Source: Marivita hallyeonensis (GTDB taxonomy: Bacteria; Pseudomonadota; Alphaproteobacteria; Rhodobacterales; Rhodobacteraceae). From it: a stretch of DNA of 64,000 nucleotides. Positions 25,758-34,878 of the stretch are shown here, one piece after another. Both the position numbers and the translations under genes were made by a program. Each line of letters starts with the position of its first letter. The first letter of the stretch is position 1. The stretch is from the NCBI RefSeq assembly GCF_900129875.1, contig NZ_FQXC01000003.1, positions 1 to 64,000 of the forward strand. The letters run 5' to 3'. The notes below the pieces were generated by a model. That model saw only the letters and a program-made list of their open reading frames with translations, was not told where the DNA came from and ran no database searches.

Positions 25758-27419
25758 TCACGCAAACGCACCCTGGCAGAACCAGCCAGACGACATGGTG
25801 CCGCCGTGGGCGTAGTAGAGCCAGAGGCGGTCGCCGTCTTCGGTGATCACCTCCCAATAGTCGCGCTGGCCACTGCGCCAGTTGGGATCGTCGAGCCACC
25901 ATTCGGGCGCAATGCGTTCGGGGCCTGTCATGGCGTGGACGATGTGGTCCCTGCCCCGCCAGCGGAAGGTTTTTGGCAAGCGCGGGACGTCCGGCACCAT
26001 CACAGGTTCGGGCCGCCACATGCGTAAGGGGCGGCGACGTCCGCGCTTTGGCCAGCCGCGCACGGGTTCTGACCAAGCGGCGGCGACAGTTATCGAGGTT
26101 TTCTCGGGGATGTGGCTATCGGCGGGCTGTACGCGGGTGATCGCCTCGATCCCCAGCCGCGCGCCAAGGCGACCGATCAGGTCGTCCAGACCTCCTTTCG
26201 CCGCGAGCCGCGCCTTGACCGCTTCCCCTGCTTCGAGATGGCCAACCTTGGTGCGCAGGTGAATGGGTTCGTGCACCACCGCTTCGAGCCGAAGCATGTC
26301 GATGCCATAGCCCGCATCAAGATCCTCGACCTTCATCCGCAGGAGTGGGCGGATCCGTTCGGGGTCGTCGGACGGCTTGGCCAGCGTGACGTTCATCCAC
26401 TGCATCGTGCTGTCGCTGCGATAGGCCTCGAGTCGGAGGGTCCGCGCGCCACGGCCCTTGTTTCGCAGCGATCCACACAAGCGCGGAAGCATCCGGTCAA
26501 GCGCGGCCATCACATCGTCCTCAAGCCCGATCGGGTCCGGCAGGCTGAGCCGTGTGGCAAAGCGGTCAGGCGCGGGGGCCGGGCTGACGGGTTCCGGCAG
26601 GCTGCCCAGCGCCTGATCCATCCGCGCCACCAGACCCCGCCCAAAACGGCGGGCAAGGCCAGCGCGAGGCTGGCTGGTCAGGTCGTGCACCCGGCGCAGA
26701 CCGAGACGGGCCAGTTGCGCCGCGGTGTGATCCTCAAGCCGCAGCGCCGCGATGGGCATGTGGGCGATGGCGGCATGGGTCTGACCGGGTGGCGCGACAC
26801 GCAGGCGTTCGGCCACGGGCACGGCGGTGACTGTCGGTGCCGCGCCGCCACGTTCCCAATGCCGCCGCTTGCCCGCACGGGAGCGGGTGGCGCGCGCCTC
26901 TTGGTCGATGGCGTCACCGTTGCGGTGGTGGTCGTCCCCCGTCTGACCGCCGAACCGCGCGAGCGCCCAGGCCCCGCCCAGCGTATCGGCGACACCGAGT
27001 TGCACCGACAGACCCAGATCGGCGCAATCCTGATCGACCTGCCGGGCCAGACCCTCTTCCCCACCGAAAAGATGCGCGCAGCCTGTGAGGTCGAGCACCA
27101 GTGCGTCCGGTTCTTCCCGCGCGACCCAAGGCGAAAACTTGCCCGCCCAGCGGTGCAGCACCCCCAGAAACGCTGCCTCTGCATGCGGGTTCGAGAGCCG
27201 GGTCAGAAGATCGGCGCACATCGCATGGGCGTCGCGCAGCGGTTGGCCCTGGTACAGCCCGGCGGCCTGCGCCGACACGGACAGCGACGCGAGGACCTGC
27301 GCCTGCCCGATGTCCTTGACCACGGCAAAGGGCACCGACCCGAGGGTCGGGTCCCGGCGGATATGGCGTTCGGCGGCCAGCCGGGGAAACCAGATGGACA
27401 GGATACGTCGGTTGCGCAT
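25758..27419 (-). CDS. imuB: ImuB, catalytically inactive Y-family polymerase-like protein of SOS mutagenesis
   Basis: The 553-aa protein starts RRILSIWFPRLAAERHIRR, typical of ImuB. It contains LDLTGCAHLFGGEEGL and the C-terminal ending YAHGGTMSSGWFCQGAFA, which suggests it is full length. ImuB links the error-prone DnaE2 polymerase to the sliding clamp, and usually imuA-imuB-dnaE2 lie together. Here neither imuA nor dnaE2 flanks it: cytochrome c' is divergent upstream, and the monooxygenase lies downstream. A LexA-type box 20 bases before the start supports SOS control. Confidence 0.88.
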   Translation of the reverse strand: MRNRRILSIWFPRLAAERHIRRDPTLGSVPFAVVKDIGQAQVLASLSVSAQAAGLYQGQPLRDAHAMCADLLTRLSNPHAEAAFLGVLHRWAGKFSPWVAREEPDALVLDLTGCAHLFGGEEGLARQVDQDCADLGLSVQLGVADTLGGAWALARFGGQTGDDHHRNGDAIDQEARATRSRAGKRRHWERGGAAPTVTAVPVAERLRVAPPGQTHAAIAHMPIAALRLEDHTAAQLARLGLRRVHDLTSQPRAGLARRFGRGLVARMDQALGSLPEPVSPAPAPDRFATRLSLPDPIGLEDDVMAALDRMLPRLCGSLRNKGRGARTLRLEAYRSDSTMQWMNVTLAKPSDDPERIRPLLRMKVEDLDAGYGIDMLRLEAVVHEPIHLRTKVGHLEAGEAVKARLAAKGGLDDLIGRLGARLGIEAITRVQPADSHIPEKTSITVAAAWSEPVRGWPKRGRRRPLRMWRPEPVMVPDVPRLPKTFRWRGRDHIVHAMTGPERIAPEWWLDDPNWRSGQRDYWEVITEDGDRLWLYYAHGGTMSSGWFCQGAFA

Positions 27420-27438
27420 GGATCGCTTGGCAGCTTTT

Positions 27439-27453
27439 GTTCTTACTTTGTTC
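27439..27453. promoter_or_regulatory. LexA (SOS) box upstream of imuB
   Basis: GTTC-TTACTTT-GTTC matches the direct-repeat alphaproteobacterial LexA box GTTC-N7-GTTC exactly. It ends 20 bases upstream of the imuB start codon, in the intergenic region shared with the cytochrome c' gene. Confidence 0.85.
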
Positions 27454-27552
27454 CTTTATAGAAGTGCTTCCAAGGGAGTCGAGAGCTTTGCCTTTCCAAT
27501 TGCGTGGGGCATGCGTACCCTTTCCGGACATCGAAAGGACGAAGGACGCCTG

Positions 27553-27990
27553 ATGCAGCACTCCCTGATTGGCGCGATTGCGGTCAGCTTGTTCGCGAGC
27601 TTGGCCTACGCCCATTCCGGCGTGACCAATCCGGCGGTACAGGCGCGCATGGATCTGATGGTCGGCGTGAAGGACGCAACGGCCGTCATCGGCAAGATGG
27701 CCAAGCAGGCATTGCCGTTCGACGCTTCCGCGGCAGAAACTGCGCGTCTTGCCCTGATCGATCACGCGACTCAGATCCCAGCCCTCTTTGAAGCCAACGA
27801 GCGCGATCCGCTGGATGAGGCGCGCGATGAGATCTGGCAGGATTGGGACGGCTTCGTTCAAAAGACCGAGACCATGCGCATTGCGGCGGGCTCCATGGAC
27901 ACATCCTCGCTCGACACGCTGCGCGCCGGACTGGCACCGCTCGGGGCAAGTTGCTCGGGTTGCCACGAAGCGTACCGCATCGACAAGTGA
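27553..27990 (+). CDS. Cytochrome c' family protein
   Basis: The 145-aa protein has a signal peptide (MQHSLIGAIAVSLFASLAYA, cleavage before HSG). It is a four-helix protein with the heme c motif CSGCH near the C-terminus (about residues 134-138), the hallmark of cytochrome c'. These periplasmic hemoproteins bind NO and may protect against nitrosative stress. ATG 27553 is chosen because the signal peptide follows directly and AAGGACG precedes. Glutathione-dependent formaldehyde dehydrogenase, which is also an S-nitrosoglutathione reductase, is encoded 88 bases downstream. A shared NO-related role is a plausible inference. Confidence 0.88.
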   Translation: MQHSLIGAIAVSLFASLAYAHSGVTNPAVQARMDLMVGVKDATAVIGKMAKQALPFDASAAETARLALIDHATQIPALFEANERDPLDEARDEIWQDWDGFVQKTETMRIAAGSMDTSSLDTLRAGLAPLGASCSGCHEAYRIDK

Positions 27991-28078
27991 CGCAGTCGGC
28001 CATCGCGTAATCCTTTCCTTGCAATGAGGACGCTTTCCCGCAAGGCTCCGGGAAAACAGGGACGAGGGAGGAGACCCG

Positions 28079-29191
28079 ATGCGCACACGTGCTGCAGTCG
28101 CCACGCAAGCTGGCAAACCGCTGGAAATCATGGATGTGAACCTAGACGGGCCGCGCGCCGGAGAGGTGCTGGTCGAGATCAAGGCAACCGGGATTTGCCA
28201 CACCGACGAATTCACGCTGTCCGGAGCCGACCCCGAGGGCATGTTCCCGGCGATCCTTGGACACGAGGGCGCGGGCGTCGTGCTTGAGGTCGGCGAAGGC
28301 GTGACCAGCCTGAAACCGGGTGACCACGTGATCCCGCTTTACACACCGGAATGCCGCGAATGCGATTACTGTCTGCATCCCAAGACGAACCTTTGTCAGG
28401 CGATCCGCGAGACGCAGGGCAAGGGTGTGATGCCGGATGGCACGTCGCGCTTTTCGACACTCGATGGGGATCCGATCCTGCACTACATGGGCTGCTCGAC
28501 CTTTTCGAACCACACGGTGTTGCCGGAGATTGCACTCGCTAAAATCCGCGAGGACGCGCCGTTCGACAAGGTCTGTTACATCGGCTGCGGAGTGACAACA
28601 GGGATCGGTGCGGTGATCAACACCGCCAAAGTCGAGATCGGATCGCGCTGCGTTGTGTTTGGCTTGGGCGGCATCGGTTTGAACGTCATTCAGGGCCTGC
28701 GACTGGCCGGGGCGGACCAGATCGTGGGTGTGGACCTGAACCCCGACAAGGTGCCGATGGCCGAGAAGTTTGGCATGACCGATTTCGTGAACCCGAATGA
28801 GGTTGAAAGCGATCTGGTGCCGTACCTCGTGAACCTGACCAAGGGTGGCGCGGATTATACGTTTGACGCGACCGGCAATGTAAAGGTGATGCGCGACGCT
28901 CTGGAATGCGCGCATAAGGGCTGGGGCGAAAGCATCATCATCGGCGTGGCGCCTGCGGGTGCCGAGATCGCGACGCGTCCATTCCAGCTGGTCACGGGGC
29001 GCACGTGGAAAGGCACCGCGTTCGGCGGCGCGCGCGGGCGGACGGATGTGCCGAAGATCGTCGATTGGTACATGGACGGGAAGATCGAGATCGACCCGAT
29101 GATCACCCACACGATGCCGCTTGAGGACATCAACAAGGGCTTTGACCTGATGCATGCCGGAGAGAGCATCCGGTCGGTTGTGATCTACTGA
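28079..29191 (+). CDS. S-(hydroxymethyl)glutathione dehydrogenase (class III alcohol dehydrogenase)
   Basis: The 370-aa zinc enzyme oxidises S-hydroxymethylglutathione, which removes formaldehyde, and can reduce S-nitrosoglutathione. Catalytic-zinc ligands are in [20 protein letters not shown] and [12 protein letters not shown]. The structural zinc site is [17 protein letters not shown], and the NAD fold is [14 protein letters not shown]. Class III features such as TFSNHTVL are present. GGGAGGAG precedes ATG 28079. It is known as frmA, adhC or adhI in various bacteria. Confidence 0.93.
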   Translation: MRTRAAVATQAGKPLEIMDVNLDGPRAGEVLVEIKATGICHTDEFTLSGADPEGMFPAILGHEGAGVVLEVGEGVTSLKPGDHVIPLYTPECRECDYCLHPKTNLCQAIRETQGKGVMPDGTSRFSTLDGDPILHYMGCSTFSNHTVLPEIALAKIREDAPFDKVCYIGCGVTTGIGAVINTAKVEIGSRCVVFGLGGIGLNVIQGLRLAGADQIVGVDLNPDKVPMAEKFGMTDFVNPNEVESDLVPYLVNLTKGGADYTFDATGNVKVMRDALECAHKGWGESIIIGVAPAGAEIATRPFQLVTGRTWKGTAFGGARGRTDVPKIVDWYMDGKIEIDPMITHTMPLEDINKGFDLMHAGESIRSVVIY

Positions 29192-29201
29192 TGTGACGCC
29201 T

Positions 29202-29220
29202 GAGGGGCCGCGCGCCCCTC
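29202..29220 (+). terminator. GC-rich hairpin after the formaldehyde dehydrogenase gene
   Basis: GAGGGGC and GCCCCTC form a 7-bp stem around CGCGC, 11 bases after the stop. No T-run follows, so termination would be weak or Rho assisted. Confidence 0.4.
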
Positions 29221-29299
29221 TGTGACTGCTCAAATTATTTGTCGTGCGTGGTAGCCTGCGCGCGACCTTATGGTGTTCTCAAGTAAGGGAGACGATGTG

Positions 29300-31099
29300 A
29301 TGAATTTTCATTTACGCACAGCTTTGACGGTGCTCTTGGTCGCGGCGACTGGACCGGGGTTGGCGCAACAGGTGACGGACAGTGTTGCGCCCGAGGCCGC
29401 AACCGAGGGCACAACCGCGTTCGGGGCACTGTCCGAGGCCGCCGCTGCGTCGCTTTCGGCGAAAGACGCGGGCACGCCGGTTGAGGCGCAGGACTGGATG
29501 GTGGCCGCTGCGAACCCGCTGGCGGTCGAGGCCGGGGCGCGGGTGTTGCGCGAGGGTGGGACAGCCGCAGACGCGATGGTCGCCGTTCAGGCCGTGCTGG
29601 GACTGGTCGAGCCGCAGAGCTCAGGCCTGGGCGGCGGTGCGTTTCTTGTCTGGTACGACGCGAACTCGGGTGAGGTCACAACCCTCGATGGTCGCGAAAC
29701 CGCACCACTGGAGGCGACGCCGACGCTATTCCAGACCGAAGATGGAGAGCCTTTGGGGTTCTTCGACGCGGTCGTGGGTGGCAGGTCGGTGGGGACACCG
29801 GGCACGCCGGCCTTGATGCAGGCCGCACATGACAAATGGGGGCAGTCCGACTGGGCGGGTCTCTTTGCCGAGGCGATTGAGCTGGCCGAGGGCGGATTCA
29901 CCGTCTCGCCACGGCTGGCGGGCATGGTGGCAGGTGACGCGGATCGGCTTGGCCGCTTCCGCGCGACGCAGGAGTACTTCTTTCCCGGCGGAACCGCGAT
30001 TGCGGAGGGCGACACGCTCACCAATGCGGCTTATGCCAACACGCTGCGTCTGATCGCGGCGGAGGGGGCGGATGTGTTCTACACGGGTCCGATCGCGTCG
30101 GATATCGTAGCGACCGTGCGCACGGCGGCAGGCAATCCCGGAGTGTTGTCGCGCTCCGATCTGGCACTTTACGAGGTCAAGGAACGGGAGCCGGTCTGTG
30201 TGACCTACCGGGCGCATGATGTCTGCGGGATGGGGCCGCCGTCGTCCGGGGCGCTGACCGTCGGGCAGATCCTTGGCATGCTGGAGAGCTACGACCTTGC
30301 CGCGCTCGGCCCGGACAGTGCCGAGGCGTGGCGGTTGATCGGCGATGCCTCGCGGCTCGCCTTCGCGGATCGGGGGCTCTACATGGCCGACACCGACTAC
30401 GTGCCGATGCCGACGCAAGGATTGGTCGCGCCCGCGTATCTGGCCGAGCGGGCGCAGCTTCTGCAGGGTGACGACGCGTTGCCCGAGGTGTCTGCCGGGT
30501 CTCCGGAATGGGATCACGCGATGCAGCTGGCGCCGGACGAAAGTCTTGAGCTGCCGTCGACCTCGCACATCTCGATTGTGGACAGCTACGGCAACGCGTT
30601 GTCGATGACGACCACCATTGAGAACGGCTTTGGGTCACGCTTGTTCGTGCGAGGGTTCCTTTTGAACAACGAACTGACCGATTTCTCATTCCGTACCCAT
30701 GCCGACGGCCGCCCCATTGCGAACCGGTTAGAGCCGGGCAAGCGACCCCGGTCGTCGATGGCGCCGACCATCGTTCTGCGCGATGGCATGCCTACGCTGG
30801 TTTTCGGGTCGCCGGGTGGCAGCCGGATCATCGGGTATGTGGCCAAGACCATCATTGCGCATGTGGACTGGGGCATGGACGTGCAACAGGCCGTGGCCAT
30901 GCCGCATCTGGTCAATCGGTTCGGCACCTACGATGTGGAAGAAGACACATCCGCGACTGATCTGGCACCTGCGCTCACCGAACTTGGTTTCGAGGTCGGC
31001 GCCCGCGCTTTGACATCCGGGTTGCACGCCATTGCCATCGGCGAAACCCTGACGGGCGGGGCCGACCCACGCCGCGAGGGGATTGCCCTTGGGGAGTGA
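29300..31099 (+). CDS. ggt: Gamma-glutamyltransferase
   Basis: The 599-aa periplasmic enzyme hydrolyses glutathione and transfers gamma-glutamyl groups. A signal peptide ends at GPGLAQQ. The precursor self-cleaves before the nucleophilic Thr in ELPSTSHISIVDSYGNA, about residue 408. Substrate residues ENGFGSRL, LNNELTDF and GSPGGSRI follow. ATG 29300 is used, with AAGGGAGA upstream. Its position after the glutathione-dependent dehydrogenase suggests linked glutathione metabolism. Confidence 0.92.
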   Translation: MNFHLRTALTVLLVAATGPGLAQQVTDSVAPEAATEGTTAFGALSEAAAASLSAKDAGTPVEAQDWMVAAANPLAVEAGARVLREGGTAADAMVAVQAVLGLVEPQSSGLGGGAFLVWYDANSGEVTTLDGRETAPLEATPTLFQTEDGEPLGFFDAVVGGRSVGTPGTPALMQAAHDKWGQSDWAGLFAEAIELAEGGFTVSPRLAGMVAGDADRLGRFRATQEYFFPGGTAIAEGDTLTNAAYANTLRLIAAEGADVFYTGPIASDIVATVRTAAGNPGVLSRSDLALYEVKEREPVCVTYRAHDVCGMGPPSSGALTVGQILGMLESYDLAALGPDSAEAWRLIGDASRLAFADRGLYMADTDYVPMPTQGLVAPAYLAERAQLLQGDDALPEVSAGSPEWDHAMQLAPDESLELPSTSHISIVDSYGNALSMTTTIENGFGSRLFVRGFLLNNELTDFSFRTHADGRPIANRLEPGKRPRSSMAPTIVLRDGMPTLVFGSPGGSRIIGYVAKTIIAHVDWGMDVQQAVAMPHLVNRFGTYDVEEDTSATDLAPALTELGFEVGARALTSGLHAIAIGETLTGGADPRREGIALGE

Positions 31100-31161
31100 T
31101 GCAGGACCTGATACGGCGAGGATTGCGGGAACCGGAATATCCCTGAGGAGATTTCTTTATT

Positions 31162-31872
31162 ATGTCTGACAGCCCTCCCCTCCTCGCCGTGCTCATCGAC
31201 GCCGACAACACGTCGCCCAAATACGCGAGCGCCTTGTTCGAAGAAATCGCCTCTTTGGGCGAGGCGAGCGTGCGGCGGTGTTACGGCGACTTCTCCAGCC
31301 AGCAGATGTCGGGTTGGTCGCGGGTGCAGGCCGAATTCGGCCTCGTTCCGCATCACCAACCGGCCAACACCGTCGGCAAGAACGCCAGCGATATCGCGCT
31401 GGTGATCGACGCCATGGATCTGATGCACACCGGGCGGTTCGACGGTTTTGTGCTGGTGAGTTCCGACAGCGATTTCACACGTCTTGCACAGCGGCTGAGG
31501 GAACAGGGGCTGGATGTGTTCGGCATGGGGATGCAGAAGACCCCGGATGCTTTTCGGCGCGCCTGCAAACGGTTCATCTTTCTTGAAAACCTCGAAGGTG
31601 GGCCGGAGTCAGACAGCAAGACATCGGAACCCGCAAAGAAGGGGAACCTCACCGAGGCGCGCAATCTGATCCTCAAGGCGATGGATGCGATCGATCAGGA
31701 CGAGGAATGGTACCGGCTGGGCCAGTTGGGTCAGCACATCGTGTCCGCCAATCCCGATTTCGACACGCGGACCTATGGCAAACGCAAACTGAGCGATCTG
31801 GTGTCCGAGATGAAAGTGCTTGAGGTCAAGCGCGGCGCCAACAACCAGTTGATGGTACGACGGCGCGACTGA
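31162..31872 (+). CDS. NYN (PIN-like) nuclease domain with OST-HTH/LOTUS domain
   Basis: The 236-aa protein has an N-terminal NYN domain with acidic metal-binding residues in AVLIDADNTS, SDIALVIDAMD and LVSSDSDFTRL, followed by a C-terminal OST-HTH-like winged helix (about residues 160-235: ARNLILKAMDAI...DTRTYGKRKLSDLVSEM). The domain pair is typical of LabA/YaiF-type proteins thought to cleave or bind RNA. No partner is evident. GAGGAG precedes ATG 31162. Confidence 0.85.
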   Translation: MSDSPPLLAVLIDADNTSPKYASALFEEIASLGEASVRRCYGDFSSQQMSGWSRVQAEFGLVPHHQPANTVGKNASDIALVIDAMDLMHTGRFDGFVLVSSDSDFTRLAQRLREQGLDVFGMGMQKTPDAFRRACKRFIFLENLEGGPESDSKTSEPAKKGNLTEARNLILKAMDAIDQDEEWYRLGQLGQHIVSANPDFDTRTYGKRKLSDLVSEMKVLEVKRGANNQLMVRRRD

Positions 31873-31932
31873 TCCCTGACAGCCTTCATTTTCTCTCCAC
31901 TTGCCCGAAAACGGGAGGCGTGTCATGCTTTG

Positions 31933-31942
31933 TGCATATGCA
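31933..31942. promoter_or_regulatory. TGCATATGCA palindrome before the B12-binding protein gene
   Basis: A 10-bp perfect palindrome (TGCATATGCA) lies 30 bases upstream of the start codon, in the promoter region. It could be an operator, and palindromes of this length also occur by chance. Confidence 0.3.
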
Positions 31943-31972
31943 ATTTAGCCGATTGCACCGGGAGCCAAGGAC

Positions 31973-32776
31973 ATGGTGTCCGCCGATAAACCGATCCTGA
32001 TCCGGGCGGTCGACGAAGACCCGCACGGAAAAGACGCCCGCCTGTCAGATGCAGCCTTGCTGGTCTTTGCACAGGAAGTCATCCAGCGCCTTTCCGTTAT
32101 TGCAAACGATGCAGCCGTTGGCTCTGTGGTCGATGTCGACAGCTTCTGCTTTGCGCTGATCGAACCCACCGCGCAAAACGCCAAGATGATGCTTCTCAAG
32201 GCGCATGAGAACGGTGCGAGCCACCGGGACCTTTGTGTCGACTACATCGCGGCGGCCGCACGACGCCTTGGCGAATGGTGGGATGACGACATTATCACCT
32301 TTGGCGACATGGCGGTCGCGGCAGGGCGGATGCTGCATTTCCTGCGAGACCTGCGCGAGTTTGTGCCCGTTGTCCCGCAACGCGGATCACGCGAGGCCTT
32401 GTTCACCACCGTGCCGGGGGAACAGCATATTCTGGGTGTCACGATGGCGGCAGATATCATGCGGGACCATGGTTGGAAGATCGATCTTCAGATCAATCAA
32501 CCGATCGAAACGCTGTGCGAGGTCGTGCGCAACAACAATTACATGATCATCGGCCTGTCGGCGACAAATGCGGAACGCGTACGGTCTCTGGCGGCAACCA
32601 TCGTCGAACTGCGTCTGGCTGCGCCTCATGCCCGGATCTTCATTGGCGGCCACATCGTGCAGGTGGAACCGGATATCGCCGTGCGCACAGGGGCGGATGC
32701 TGCCGCCGATGATGTCGATTATTGTGTCGAAGCCTTGGAACGGCTGTATCAGTCTCTGCCGGTCATCAAGGACTGA
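31973..32776 (+). CDS. Cobalamin-binding domain protein, AerR/PpaA-like
   Basis: The 267-aa protein has a helical middle (residues 30-125) and a C-terminal Rossmann-like B12 domain. The cobalamin-coordinating histidine sits in GEQHILGVTMAADIMRDHGWKID, a variant of the DxHxxG motif (here EQHILG). The later parts MIIGLSATNAERV and RIFIGGHIV fit the same fold. The arrangement resembles AerR/PpaA, light-sensing B12 proteins that antagonise the photosynthesis repressor PpsR/CrtJ. No photosynthesis gene lies nearby, so the role is uncertain. Confidence 0.75.
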   Translation: MVSADKPILIRAVDEDPHGKDARLSDAALLVFAQEVIQRLSVIANDAAVGSVVDVDSFCFALIEPTAQNAKMMLLKAHENGASHRDLCVDYIAAAARRLGEWWDDDIITFGDMAVAAGRMLHFLRDLREFVPVVPQRGSREALFTTVPGEQHILGVTMAADIMRDHGWKIDLQINQPIETLCEVVRNNNYMIIGLSATNAERVRSLAATIVELRLAAPHARIFIGGHIVQVEPDIAVRTGADAAADDVDYCVEALERLYQSLPVIKD

Positions 32777-32785
32777 TTGACCGGC

Positions 32786-33403
32786 CTATGCGCCGTAGCG
32801 TGCCATGAAGGTTTCAATCGCACCGTGAATGATGCGCGCTTTTTGCTCTTCGGTGACGGTGTCGATAATCCCGAAGACCAGCTTGGGCCAGAGGTCCGCT
32901 TTACAGAGCTCCGCGAATTGGTCTGCGGCGAGGTCGAAATCGTCGATCTTCAATTCGCCCCGATCTACCGATTTGCGCAGGTAATCCACCAGAACGACCC
33001 GCATCACCATCGGACCAGAGTGATAAAACTCCTGGCCAAGCTTCGGGAAACGGTCAGATTCGGCCACACATATACGAAATATGCGCTGGCCCATGTCCGA
33101 GTAGATGAACGACAGGAACTGGTGCGCGACAAGGTGTAGGACCTTTTCCGGCGGCAGCGACATGTCGAGACGGTCAATCGATTCCTGAGCCTGCTGCTGG
33201 CACTGGACTGTCGCCACTTCCATGAAGAGCAAACGCTTGTCCGGGAAATAGCTGTAGAGTGTGGCTTTCGACACCCCGGCAGCACGGGCGATTTCATCGA
33301 CGCTGGCGCCTTCGAACCCATCTCTGAGGAACACGTGCTGGGCGCCCTGAATGACCTGATCGTACTTCCGGCCTCGCCTGATTTGCGCCTGCGCAACTGC
33401 CAT
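32786..33403 (-). CDS. TetR/AcrR family transcriptional regulator
   Basis: The 205-aa protein has the TetR helix-turn-helix (GFEGASVDEIARAAGVSKATLYSYFPDKRLLF, residues about 28-60) and a helical ligand domain of the AefR-like C-terminal type. It is convergent with the B12-protein gene, with nine bases between them. Its own promoter lies in the 130-base region before the amtB terminator. The target is not evident. Confidence 0.85.
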   Translation of the reverse strand: MAVAQAQIRRGRKYDQVIQGAQHVFLRDGFEGASVDEIARAAGVSKATLYSYFPDKRLLFMEVATVQCQQQAQESIDRLDMSLPPEKVLHLVAHQFLSFIYSDMGQRIFRICVAESDRFPKLGQEFYHSGPMVMRVVLVDYLRKSVDRGELKIDDFDLAADQFAELCKADLWPKLVFGIIDTVTEEQKARIIHGAIETFMARYGA

Positions 33404-33474
33404 TTATGTCTCCCGACCACCTGACAAAAATCTAAACCGGACAGTTCACTTTATCAAGTGCGGGGCGGCGGAAC

Positions 33475-33501
33475 AAAAAAACCCGGGCGCGAGCGCCCGG
33501 G
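33475..33501 (-). terminator. Terminator of the glnK-amtB operon
   Basis: On the minus strand CCCGGGCG-CTCG-CGCCCGGG forms an 8-bp stem followed by seven T. It lies 35 bases after the amtB stop. Confidence 0.9.
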
Positions 33502-33535
33502 CAGTTGGTCACGAAGGCTGATTGGAAGGAGAAGA

Positions 33536-34843
33536 TCAGCCTTTGGAGAATTCGGGATATGCTTCCATACCCAGCTCGGCCATATCGAGACCGTTGATCT
33601 CTTCCTCTTCGCTGACGCGAATGCCGATGACGGCCTTGAGGATGGACCAAACGATCAGCGCTGCGACGAAGGTGAAGACACCGTATGCCGCGATACCGAT
33701 CAGCTGAGTGATCAGGTTTGCTTCACCGTAGAAGATGACCGCGATTGTGCCCCAGATACCTGCGAACAGGTGAACCGGGATCGCACCGACCACGTCGTCG
33801 ATCTTCATCTTGTCGAGCAGCGGCACAGTGAAGACCACGATCACGCCACCGATTGCACCGATCCACAGAGCACCGAAGAGTGTCGGAGCCAGAGGTTCAG
33901 CCGTGATGGACACGAGACCGGCAAGCGCACCGTTCAGCACGAAAGTGAGGTCGACCTTCTTGTAGAGCACCTGTGTCAGGATGAGTGCTGCAACCGCGCC
34001 AGAAGCCGCCGCCATGTTGGTGTTGGCAAAGATGCGCGACACGTCGGAGACGTCACCCACGGTGCCCATGGCAAGCTGCGAGCCGCCGTTGAAGCCGAAC
34101 CAGCCGAGCCACAGGATGAACGTACCGAGGGTTGCGAGCGCCAGGTTGGAGCCCGGGATCGGGTTGACACGGCCATCCTTGTACTTGCCGATACGCGGCC
34201 CGAGGATGATCACACCAGCCAGAGCAGCCCAGCCACCGACAGAGTGCACAACAGTCGAGCCAGCGAAATCGGAGAAGCCCATTTCGGACAGCCAGCCGCC
34301 ACCCCACTGCCAGGAACCCGAGATCGGATACATGAGGCCGGTCAGCACGATCACGAAGATCAGGAAGGGCCACAACTTGATCCGTTCAGCAACTGCACCC
34401 GATACGATGGATGCGGTGGCAGCAACGAACACGAGCTGGAAGAAGAAGTCAGAGCCGACAGACGCGTAATCCAATGCAGCATCTGCAGCGGCGACGCCGA
34501 CTGGGTCGAGCACGGTCTGACCGCCAATGGCGAAGTAGCCATTGAAGTCGCCCGGGTACATCGTGTTGAAACCGATGAGCCAGTACATGATCGCCGCAAT
34601 CGAGAAGAGCGCGATGTTCTTCGTGAGCTGCATCGCGACGTTCTTGGAGCGAACGAGCCCCGCTTCGAGCATGGCAAAACCGGCAGCCATGAAGAAGACG
34701 AGGAAACCTGCCATCAGGAAGAGCAGCGTCGTAAAGATATAGGGCCCCACCTCGTCCATCGACGGTGCGGCCTCTTGAGCCATGCCCATAACCGGCAGCG
34801 CAGTCAGCGCGGCAGCGGGCAGGAGTGTCTTGAGTAGTTTCAT
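33536..34843 (-). CDS. amtB: Ammonium transporter
   Basis: The 435-aa protein has a signal peptide (MKLLKTLLPAAALTALPVMGMAQ) and about eleven membrane segments. Typical Amt stretches include AMLEAGLVRSKN, FAGSTVVHSVGGWAAL with the pore histidine, and GPRIGKY. It imports ammonium and is gated by the GlnK protein encoded directly upstream on the same strand. The operon is normally switched on under nitrogen limitation by NtrC. Confidence 0.95.
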   Translation of the reverse strand: MKLLKTLLPAAALTALPVMGMAQEAAPSMDEVGPYIFTTLLFLMAGFLVFFMAAGFAMLEAGLVRSKNVAMQLTKNIALFSIAAIMYWLIGFNTMYPGDFNGYFAIGGQTVLDPVGVAAADAALDYASVGSDFFFQLVFVAATASIVSGAVAERIKLWPFLIFVIVLTGLMYPISGSWQWGGGWLSEMGFSDFAGSTVVHSVGGWAALAGVIILGPRIGKYKDGRVNPIPGSNLALATLGTFILWLGWFGFNGGSQLAMGTVGDVSDVSRIFANTNMAAASGAVAALILTQVLYKKVDLTFVLNGALAGLVSITAEPLAPTLFGALWIGAIGGVIVVFTVPLLDKMKIDDVVGAIPVHLFAGIWGTIAVIFYGEANLITQLIGIAAYGVFTFVAALIVWSILKAVIGIRVSEEEEINGLDMAELGMEAYPEFSKG

Positions 34844-34878
34844 CGGTATGTGTCCCCTATCTCTGTCACAGCGCCGGT

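Noticed and set aside
33458-34837. A 459-codon open frame opposite amtB
   Set aside because: It is rich in His, Asp and Glu, as expected from reading a hydrophobic gene backwards. amtB is unambiguous.
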